From contig NZ_FLOB01000008.1 of the NCBI RefSeq assembly GCF_900089775.1, positions 94,500 through 158,499 on the forward strand: DNA of 64,000 bases, read 5' to 3'. The notes beneath the pieces were generated by a model. It was not told where the DNA came from. It ran no database searches and worked only from the letters and a program-made list of their open reading frames with translations. The position numbers and the translations under genes are program-made. The DNA comes from Marinomonas spartinae (GTDB taxonomy: Bacteria > Pseudomonadota > Gammaproteobacteria > Pseudomonadales > Marinomonadaceae). Shown in pieces: positions 44,525-53,400 of the stretch (position 1 is its first letter; every line of letters begins with the position of its first letter).

Positions 44525-46105
44525 TCATTTCCTTTTTAAATAGATTTGAAACTCTCGATTTGAAAACAATACCATCATAGCGGTTCCAAACATCATAACC
44601 CCCATAATAAAAAAGAGATTATTGAATGCCATTATTTCTGCTTGTTTAATTATCCTTTTTCCCATTAAGCCTATAGCCACTTTTTGTACATCTGTCTGAC
44701 TGCTCGCAATACCTTGCGTTATTAAAAGGTGTTTGACGTCGGAAAAATAATGATAAAGCACCTGACTGCCCTTCAATATAACTGATTTTACCCCATCAAA
44801 ATGAACGTAAACCTGTGCTGAAAAATACGTCGTTAATATTGCTGTTCCCATCGAGCCACCTATACTACGAAAAACATTAATAAGCACAGCAGAAGACATG
44901 GCATCCTCAGCTTTAATATTTTGTGTAGCAAGCATAGATAAAGGCACCATAATAAATGGCTGTCCAACCGCACGAATCATCATGGATAAAACCATTTGTG
45001 GGCCAGAATAGTTCAAATCCATATGGCAATTCATAAAAGCACTGATAGAAAGCCCTATAAAGCCAATGCATATCAGATACTTAGGGTTGTAAATTCGCAC
45101 TAAAAAGGGAATTAAAGGTAATACAATCAATTGAGGTAGCCCCATCCAAATAACCACATGCCCTATTTCCGTCGCGTTATAATCATGAACCATTGTCAAA
45201 TAGTAAGGAACTAAAAATAATGTCCCATATATGGCTACTCCCAGCATAGCAAAAATAATCAAGGCGTAAGAATACTGAAACTCTTTAAATAACCTTATAT
45301 TGACAAGAGGGTTTATGCTAACTATTTGATCATAAATAAAAACAATAAAGCTAATAAAAGAAACAATCGACAATATACAAATCATATTGGAGTCAAACCA
45401 ACTCTCCTCTCTTCCTTTTTCTAAAATAACCTCTAGTGCACCTAAAAAAAGCATCACCGAAATCACTCCAACAAAATCTCCCTGCCGGATGATTTTCCAA
45501 TTAACCTTAGGATGTTGAATTGACTGATATATCAATGTAAAAGCCAGTACAGATGGAATCGCATTTACATAAAAAATCGCCTGCCACGAAAAATGATTGG
45601 TTAACCAGCCCCCCAAAGCAGGACCGATTGCCGGTGCAAAAGTGGCAATTACGCTAAACATTGACATGCCAATAGCACGTTTTTCTCGTGGTAAAATCTC
45701 AATGATCAATCGAAACGACAAAGGAATCAGTGCGCCCCCTGCAAACCCTTGAATGGCCCGAAAAACAATCATCGAATCCAAATTCCATGACCAGGAACAC
45801 AAGATAGATGAGACAAGAAAGCCAGTGATACAGCATAATGCATAACGCCCCGTCCCTAATGCTTTTGCCAACCATCCACACAAAGGAATCGCCACAATCT
45901 CTGCGGTAAAATATGACGTCATCAGCCATGAACTTTCATCCAAAGACGCCGACAAAGCGCCTTGGATGACCTTCATAGAAGAGTTGGTTATCTGAATATC
46001 CAGTATAGCCATGAAGCCGCCAATCAGACCGCCAATGATAGCTAACCACTCTTTTTGAGTGACAGTGACATCCACCTTCGCTTGCTCAGCTGTCATTGTG
46101 CTCAA
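44525..46105 (-). CDS. DHA2-family MFS exporter (EmrB/QacA type)
   Basis: A 526-residue, 14-helix drug:proton antiporter. Recognisable parts are WLAIIGGLIGGFMAILDIQITN (motif D1 region), SSWLMTSYFTAEIVAIPLCGWL, the motif C element FAPAIGPALGGWLTNHFSWQ, and a C-terminal FFIMGVMMFGTAMMVLF helix. The start at a TTG (46105) has GGGAG 7 bases upstream; an ATG three codons later is the alternative. With the EmrA-like adaptor encoded three genes downstream it should export the NRPS/PKS product or confer self-resistance. Confidence 0.92.
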   Translation of the reverse strand: MSTMTAEQAKVDVTVTQKEWLAIIGGLIGGFMAILDIQITNSSMKVIQGALSASLDESSWLMTSYFTAEIVAIPLCGWLAKALGTGRYALCCITGFLVSSILCSWSWNLDSMIVFRAIQGFAGGALIPLSFRLIIEILPREKRAIGMSMFSVIATFAPAIGPALGGWLTNHFSWQAIFYVNAIPSVLAFTLIYQSIQHPKVNWKIIRQGDFVGVISVMLFLGALEVILEKGREESWFDSNMICILSIVSFISFIVFIYDQIVSINPLVNIRLFKEFQYSYALIIFAMLGVAIYGTLFLVPYYLTMVHDYNATEIGHVVIWMGLPQLIVLPLIPFLVRIYNPKYLICIGFIGLSISAFMNCHMDLNYSGPQMVLSMMIRAVGQPFIMVPLSMLATQNIKAEDAMSSAVLINVFRSIGGSMGTAILTTYFSAQVYVHFDGVKSVILKGSQVLYHYFSDVKHLLITQGIASSQTDVQKVAIGLMGKRIIKQAEIMAFNNLFFIMGVMMFGTAMMVLFSNREFQIYLKRK

Positions 46106-46184
46106 AGCACTTCTCCCTTGCCTATCACGCTAATGACAATGTTATCCATCTATCAACTGAATACCTGACCAAAGTTGCTCAGTC

Positions 46185-46209
46185 TCGGTTCTGCTTAAAG
46201 CAGAACCGA
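46185..46209 (-). other. Hairpin overlapping the stop codon of the terminal NRPS gene
   Basis: TCGGTTCTGC (46185-46194) and GCAGAACCGA (46200-46209) form a perfect 10-bp stem with a TTAAA loop that holds the stop codon (TAA on the minus strand). No T tract follows on the minus strand, so it is more likely an mRNA-processing or stability element, or a weak attenuator, between biosynthesis and export genes. Confidence 0.75.
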
Positions 46210-49200
46210 CTTAAGCTTCTCAGCTAATGAGCGTATATTGGGTAGATTCATCATCGACAGATGATCACCTTGCGCTGGAATAGTAGTCACTTCTTGTTCA
46301 CTATAGGCTTGCCATCCTAGGCCAGGTTCATCAAGCTGCGTCCGCCCTTGCAAAATATCATTGGCTTCAGCAACAATGACGGAGCCTGAAAAACGTCTGC
46401 CCATGTAGCGATCAGTTGCGGTCATATGTGCCCATAGAATCCCCAAGAAATATTTAAAGTCATCGACACTAATATTATCTGGGACAAGATCTGCTTGCCG
46501 GAATCCATCTAAAAACACTTCTGTACGTTGTTCATCTGGCAACGCGGCCAGTGCCGAACTTGAGGTGTTAAACGAAATACCAGTAAAGAGTTCAACCTTA
46601 TGAGCAAAATAAGCCAGTCTTTCGTGCTCTGACATACTTGCACTATTATCCACATTGACTTGTGGTGCAGGCTGATCAAAAACCACAACCGATGGTTCAA
46701 TGCCATAAGCCTGATTAATCTGATAAGCCATTTCAAAAGCAATCGTGCCCCCTAGAGACCAACCACCGACTACCAACCGAGAATTAGAAGAAATAATACT
46801 TTGAACCTCTTCTAAATAATGGGCAGCCAAAGCCGTAATATCATGGTTGTATTCAGGATTATTTCTAAAGTCAGCAACTTGCACGCCATAAACTGGGTAA
46901 TCGCTACCTAACTCTTGAACCAATTCGTGATAACAAAAAACATTACCGCCCGCAGGATGAACCAGCACTAAGGTCGGCTTACTATCAACAAGACCCTCAT
47001 TCAACCTCACTAAAGACGAACCAAATTGATTACCCGACTCACTATTCGTCATCTGCTCAATCAATGCCGATAGCTCAACAATACTGCTATTTTCAAACAT
47101 TTGACCTAAATTGAGAGCGGTATTGAATGCCTTATTCACCTCAATGATTAATTTAATCGCACTAATAGAATTGCCACCAAGGTCTAAAAAGCCGTCGTGA
47201 ATATCAATCTTGTCAATGTTTAGGGCATTCTGATAAAGGCCCAATAAGCGTGACTGTACATCCGTTTCAGGCTGGCTTACGGTACGCTGCTCGTCATGTC
47301 TTTTGTCTGTATTAGGCAGTGCGTGGTAGTTCACCTTTCCATTTGCCATCAATGGCATTGCATCCAGCCAGATCCACGACTCTGGTAACATGTAATGTGG
47401 TAGTAGCTCTTTTAACGACTGCTTTAAAACATCTTGTTGTGCTAAGTTTTCAGCTGGGTTGTTTTCACACACCAAGTAAGCTATCAATGTGGACGTACCA
47501 TCACGGTATTCTTGATGCTTCACTGCTGCTTGGTGAACACCGGATAACGACATAAGAGCCTGTTCGACTTCTGCTAACTCAACACGGTACCCTCTAATTT
47601 TACATTGACGGTCTAAACGCCCTAAATAGGCTAAGTTACCATCCGCGAGTAATCGTCCTTTATCACCTGTCCGATAAAGACGCTCACCCGCAACAAAAGG
47701 GTGCTCAATAAAACGTTGATTTGTTTGCTCTGGAAGCCCAACATAACCATTCGATAATTGACTCCCACCAATACAAATCTCACCTGGAATCCCCACAGGA
47801 ACAAGCGCTTCATTCTCATCCAGGATTAACACATGGCAGCCATCTAACGGTTTACCAATGGGTACGGACTCAATATCCGACGCTAGATCATTAGGTAGTA
47901 AGAAAGTAGATACACCCACCGTAGTTTCTGTTGGGCCATAATGATTGATAATACGACAGGTCGGAGTCACGGTTTGGATGCGCTTTATCAGCGATATAGG
48001 TAAACGCTCACCACCAAGTACCAGCACGTCTCGAGGTAGAATCGCTCCGGCATCAGGCAAAGCCATTAAGGCGGACAAATGCGTGGGCGTAATCTTCATG
48101 CAGTCCAACGGATAAGACGATAGATACTCCACTAGGTAAGTAGGGTTTTCTAGCATATTTGCGGACATCACCACTAACTCTCCCATCTGAATAAGAGATG
48201 GGAACAACATGGTATGAGCCAAATCCGTTGTGAAAGAAGAAAACATGCCATAACGCGCGCCCGAAGGCTGATCCAACACTGGAATAATCGCATGGCAATA
48301 TTGGCTGAGCTGAGCATGAGAGACACACACACCCTTCGAAACACCCGTACTGCCAGAGGTGTAGATAATATAAGCAGGTGAATCAGGGGTTAGCGACGCG
48401 CAGTTAAACTCAACTAAGGAAGTCTCGCTGCCAGCCTTATCATTATTCGTAACATCTAACCACTGTATTCCTTGTTTTGAACTCAACCCTGAAAGAGAAT
48501 CTGGCAGCCCGCCTGCAACCAAGGCAAAAGAGACAGAAGCATCATCTAAAATATACGCTACTTTCGACTCTGGTAATGCAATATCCACAGGGACGTAACA
48601 ACCACCAGCTTTCATAACTGCTAATAAAGCCGCGACAGAATGCTCACTTTTATCCATCAATATAGCAACAGGCTGCCCCGCTTTTAAACCTAGTGATATT
48701 AGCTCTGATGCCAAATGGTTAGCCGCTGCATTAAGCCCACTATAAGTAAAAGAACGCTCTTCACAGCGTACAGCAACCTCTGTAGGGTTTGCTATGGCCT
48801 GCTCCTCAAAGAGCCGAAAAACTGGAGGGAATGCCTGAGCCTCGCTTGGTTGACATTTTTCGAGAAGATATTCTCTCTCCTCTGGGGTAACAAGAGATAA
48901 TGATTTCACAGGTAAATGAGCGCGCTTAACAAACTCCATCAACAAGCTTTTAAAGCTAGCGAGCATTTTTTCAATAGTGTGGCGCTCAAATAAGTCAGTG
49001 TTGTAATTCAATGTGAAAACGAGGCCATCACCATCTTCCTCTACCCATAAATTCAAATCTAACTTTGAAACGCCGTAATCGACTTTAATTGGACTAAATG
49101 TGAACAATTCATGAGTATTGCGTGAATGTGGGTAAACCTGATAAGTAAGGACAGCTTGATACAGCGGGTTAATGCTTGGATCACTTTTATAGTGCAGCGC

Positions 49201-50310
49201 TTCTAAAATACGATTGAGTGGAATAGATTGATGTTCTGCCGCACTTTCACTTTCTGCCTTTGCTGCAGATACCAATTCTTCAAGCGTGGTATCTTTATCA
49301 ATATGAAAACGCAGTGGCAAGGTGTTCATAAACAACCCCATCATCTCCTGCGTTTGAGACAACATCCTATTGGCAAAAGGCACACCCAATACGATGTCTT
49401 GCTGCCCACTGTATTTATGCAACAGCAGGTGATAGGCCGCTAACATTAAATGAAAGGTCGTTGCTCCCTTTTTAGCAGCAAACGACTGAATCTCTTGATA
49501 GGCCTTTGCCTCCAAGGATAAACTGACAATCCCCCCTTCAAAAGACATCGTCTGCGGACGAGGATGGTCCGTTGCTAACTCAAGCACACCATGCACACCC
49601 TCAAGTTTTTTAACCCAATAGTCTAACCCTTGGTTAAACTTACCCTCCTCATACCAACGACTCTCTTCAAGAGCATAATCTGTAAACTGTGGAACTTTTT
49701 CGTTCCCACCAAGATCAAAGTAAAGGCTCATAAACTCTTTAATGCACAAGCTCATTGTCCAACCATCTGAAATGATGTGGTGGAACGTTAGCATAATGAC
49801 AAATTCGCCTTTATTCGTTTTTACCATATGCCATCGTACTAATGGCCCCTTTTCTAGGTCGAAGTTTTTACGCCCTTCTTCTCGAGCGACCTTCATAATC
49901 CACTTATCTTTCTCCACCTCAGTCCAATCAGAAATATCATCATAGGCAAAATCAAACCCGGCATTACTGTCGATACACTGGCTAGGCTCATCATCTACCA
50001 AGCGAATAGTGGTACGAAAGATATTGTGCTTATTGGCTAAGGTATCGAGTGTTTTGCGGACTTTTTCTGGATCAAATTCATGGTCTAACCGACAGCGAAT
50101 CGCAAACGGATTATTGTAAGCCTTATTATCATTAAGGAACTGATCTAAAGCCCACATGCCTTTTTGGGCATTAGTTAACGGAAAAACAGTTCGGCTTGAT
50201 GATGAGTTGGCAGCATTCTGTGCTGCCGCTTTCTCCTTCTTCTCACGAGCTAAACGTTTAAGTTCTTCAAGACCCTTAGAGCGAAGTATTTCATTTGTTT
50301 TCATATTCAT
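46195..50310 (-). CDS. Terminal NRPS, C-A-T-TE
   Basis: About 1371 residues (ATG at 50310 favoured, AAGG 10 bases upstream; ATG at 50319 possible). Numbering from 50319: condensation domain 45-470 with HHIISDG at 180-186; adenylation domain 500-1000 with YTSGSTG 653-659, YGPTE 794-798, YRTGDKG and GKVNYHAL; carrier domain with phosphopantetheine serine 1051 in LGGNS; thioesterase 1115-1374 with GWSLGG (serine 1188) and a C-terminal GDHLSMM histidine. The adenylation pocket is odd: the usual F-D-x-S-x-W-E block reads T-T-D-L-A-H-T (697-703), so position 235 is Thr and Asp falls at 236. By-eye code T-D-H-K-V-G-H-V-G-K. It adds the last unit and releases the product. Confidence 0.95.
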   Translation of the reverse strand: MNMKTNEILRSKGLEELKRLAREKKEKAAAQNAANSSSSRTVFPLTNAQKGMWALDQFLNDNKAYNNPFAIRCRLDHEFDPEKVRKTLDTLANKHNIFRTTIRLVDDEPSQCIDSNAGFDFAYDDISDWTEVEKDKWIMKVAREEGRKNFDLEKGPLVRWHMVKTNKGEFVIMLTFHHIISDGWTMSLCIKEFMSLYFDLGGNEKVPQFTDYALEESRWYEEGKFNQGLDYWVKKLEGVHGVLELATDHPRPQTMSFEGGIVSLSLEAKAYQEIQSFAAKKGATTFHLMLAAYHLLLHKYSGQQDIVLGVPFANRMLSQTQEMMGLFMNTLPLRFHIDKDTTLEELVSAAKAESESAAEHQSIPLNRILEALHYKSDPSINPLYQAVLTYQVYPHSRNTHELFTFSPIKVDYGVSKLDLNLWVEEDGDGLVFTLNYNTDLFERHTIEKMLASFKSLLMEFVKRAHLPVKSLSLVTPEEREYLLEKCQPSEAQAFPPVFRLFEEQAIANPTEVAVRCEERSFTYSGLNAAANHLASELISLGLKAGQPVAILMDKSEHSVAALLAVMKAGGCYVPVDIALPESKVAYILDDASVSFALVAGGLPDSLSGLSSKQGIQWLDVTNNDKAGSETSLVEFNCASLTPDSPAYIIYTSGSTGVSKGVCVSHAQLSQYCHAIIPVLDQPSGARYGMFSSFTTDLAHTMLFPSLIQMGELVVMSANMLENPTYLVEYLSSYPLDCMKITPTHLSALMALPDAGAILPRDVLVLGGERLPISLIKRIQTVTPTCRIINHYGPTETTVGVSTFLLPNDLASDIESVPIGKPLDGCHVLILDENEALVPVGIPGEICIGGSQLSNGYVGLPEQTNQRFIEHPFVAGERLYRTGDKGRLLADGNLAYLGRLDRQCKIRGYRVELAEVEQALMSLSGVHQAAVKHQEYRDGTSTLIAYLVCENNPAENLAQQDVLKQSLKELLPHYMLPESWIWLDAMPLMANGKVNYHALPNTDKRHDEQRTVSQPETDVQSRLLGLYQNALNIDKIDIHDGFLDLGGNSISAIKLIIEVNKAFNTALNLGQMFENSSIVELSALIEQMTNSESGNQFGSSLVRLNEGLVDSKPTLVLVHPAGGNVFCYHELVQELGSDYPVYGVQVADFRNNPEYNHDITALAAHYLEEVQSIISSNSRLVVGGWSLGGTIAFEMAYQINQAYGIEPSVVVFDQPAPQVNVDNSASMSEHERLAYFAHKVELFTGISFNTSSSALAALPDEQRTEVFLDGFRQADLVPDNISVDDFKYFLGILWAHMTATDRYMGRRFSGSVIVAEANDILQGRTQLDEPGLGWQAYSEQEVTTIPAQGDHLSMMNLPNIRSLAEKLKSVLL

Positions 50311-50345
50311 CGGAAGCATGCCTTTTGCAGAGATGAAAAATGTTG

Positions 50346-50435
50346 GCTATATGGTGATGCAAATCGGTACACCGATGTTCGCCATATAGCACAACGCTAG
50401 GTTTGCCATACGGCCTGAATAAATACTATTCAGGC
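50346..50435 (-). other. Two tandem hairpins between the PKS and terminal NRPS genes
   Basis: The 128-base junction contains GCTATATGG (50346-50354) facing CCATATAGC (50382-50390), with a nested ATCGGT-AC-ACCGAT (50363-50376) in its loop, and a second hairpin GCCTGAATA (50413-50421) facing TATTCAGGC (50427-50435) with a 5-base loop. No T tract follows. They could separate mRNA segments or slow transcription between the two large genes. Confidence 0.75.
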
Positions 50436-50447
50436 ACTCACGTCACA

Positions 50448-53400
50448 TTAGTCTTCTAGCAAAACTGACTCAAATGCGTCAAAAACCTGCTCTGATAAGC
50501 CTTTAATCGTTTGGTTTTTATAGAACAAATCCACCCGAATACCGACTTCGAACTTCGCCGAGACTTTCGACACGACTTGTACCGCTAGCAATGAGTTCCC
50601 GCCAAGCTCAACAAAGTTATCGTTCACACCAATGCCTGAAATACCAAGCACCGACTGCCAAACACTCGCTATCTCCTGTTCAATATCGTTTTCTGGAGCC
50701 ACATACTCAACCGTTAGCTCTGGCCGTGTGTGCCCGCTGCTAACTTGTGCTTCCTGAGTAGCAACCTCGTCTTCTTCATATTCAGGACGCCCTTCAACAA
50801 CCAACTGATTAAGATCACTTGTTAACACAAAGAGCTGTTCAAATTCTAAGTGCGAAAGTTGACGTTTAAGCGCATCTAACCCTTCGTAGAACAAAATATC
50901 CCGATCAGCCAGATCTAACTTCACAGGAGCATTTTGCACCGCTGAATCACCATCAACTTGGTTGTTCTCACTCATTTTGACTAAGGTATAGTTTTCTAAT
51001 ACCAATAGTGGTTTGTTTTCAGCCGATAAGAAGACGACATCCACCATAATGGTATTGTCTTCATCTCTATAGGGCTGTTTCATACGAATATGAGCATAAC
51101 AATCCACATCTAATGGCGATAAGAAGCTGATATTGCCGTAACTAATAGGTAAGAAGTTCCCTTGTGTGATGTCATTAATACAACGAATTGACACCGCATC
51201 TACCAACGCAGGGTGATAAGGATATCGAGAAAAATCCTCTTGGAATTCGCGAGACAAATTCTTATGAATTAACCACTCATCCTTGCCTTTACAAACCTCT
51301 TGAACACAATTCCAACGCTCACTGAGCGATAAAAAAGCCTCGCCGGTTAACGCATTCTTATATTCAAGGGAAAGTGGCTCAACAGGTAACTGAGTGGTAC
51401 AGCGACCACGAATCGCCTCAAGAGAACCCACTTTGTCACTAACCGCCTCTTGTTTATTACCAATACTACCAATAGCATGCTCATCCCACTGAATATCTCG
51501 GACGCCACGGCTTCTCAAGCTGAAACTGTATCCCGCGCCTTCCGCTTTCACAAAAAGATGCAGCTGACGAGGCCATGCATGGTGATAAATCACGGGTTTA
51601 GTTAATAGCAAGCTTTTCACTTGCAAGGTTTCTTGCGGCTTAAACTCAGTGATTAAGCTATTCAATAACGACAAAATAGTCGTTCCCACTAACGTAGGTT
51701 GTTCTGATAAGCGGTGCTCATCAATGACCCAGTCTTCGTTAACCGCTAGGTTAACAACATACTCCTCTTCCATACCTTGACGGTTAAACAATTGCAGCAA
51801 TGAACCGCTAGAGTCTTTGCTAATTTGATTTTTACCGTCTTTCTCATCCAGCTCTTTGATGTATTTAAACGCCATCCCCACATCGCCCCATTTACCCCAG
51901 TTAATCGCAACAGTACGACCACTGCGGCTCTGGTTACGATAATGAGCAAACGCATCTAAAAAGGCATTACCAGAACAGTAATCAATACGCGCACTGTCCC
52001 CGACCAATGAGGTAATAGAGGAGAACAAGATCAAAAAGTCTGGCTGACTGTCTTTTGTTAACTCATCAAGAAGCAAAGCGCCTTTGACTTTAGAGTCCAA
52101 TACACTGGCACAGTCTTCATCTGTTTTAAGAGGGATAATACCGCCACCAGCGATACCAGCTGTATGGAAAATACCGTCGACATGGTAGTAACTTGCAAAT
52201 AAATCAGACATGCCTTGGTAATCACAAACATCTACCTCAACAAGATCCACCTTATTGCCTTTACTTTCAAGATGCAGTATTCCAGCAAGCTTGGTACTCA
52301 TTGTATCGTCAACTGGATGCTCTTTTATCCAAGTATGCCACTGATCGCGCGGCGGTAAACTGCTGCGATAAGTCAATACCAAGGTCGCATTACATGTATC
52401 AGCAATGTGTTCGGCGACCAATAAACCTAGGCCACCTAGACCCCCAGTAATAAGGTAGACACCATCGTCTTTAAAGTTAGCGGGAAGGCCAGGAATATCT
52501 TGGCTGACTTTTACAGGTTGATAGTCTTCTTGGAAACGACAAGCACCACGATAAGCTACCAATTCCCCGTGATTCTCGATCTTGCCTTCAGCAATCAAAC
52601 AATGCGCGGCTTTTTCTATCGACCAATCCGCTTTCATTGGCCAGTCAATATCAACAAGATGACATTGCACTTCGCCGTATTCATTATTAAAAACACGTCC
52701 TGGACCGACTAACAAAGCTTTTTCAGGAGAAGAAACCTTTTCCCCAGCAATACTGAAAATATTATTACCAACAAGAACAAGATGCATATTCTTCAGCACA
52801 TCTTCGTTTACCAAGGCCTGCTGAAGATATAAAGGACTGTAGAAAGAATCTAATTCTCGTGTTCGGTAACCTTCGATATCAACAGCTTCATTATCAGGGG
52901 ACAAATTCCAGAGGTGAACCACTCGAACCGAGTCTGCTTCAAACTCTTTAACGGTTCTTAACACTCGAATGTAATCATCTCGAGAGGACGGATTAATGAT
53001 AAAGCTGCTGGCTTTCCCAGTGGACAGAACATCCACTTGATAACTGTCGCCTTTAAATACGAGAACCACTTGATGACCCGCATCGGAAAGTTGACGATTT
53101 AGCTCATTTGCTACACCGTACTCATCAACGAACAATACCCAACAGCTATTTTCGCTATTGTGTCGTTTGCTTGCCAAAAATTCGGCTGGAACAGTTCGTT
53201 TCCAAGCTGGCATATAGAACCAATCGGCGATGTCATCTTTTTTGCGTTTTAAAGCTTGTTCATCCACCGCTGAAGAATGGGAAACCTGTTTACTTTCAGG
53301 CAATTTGAATGTCTTACGCTCAAACGGATAACCAGGCAATGAAATACGGCGACGTTCTTGTCCACCATAAAATGCAGCCCAATCGACAGCGACGCCACAA

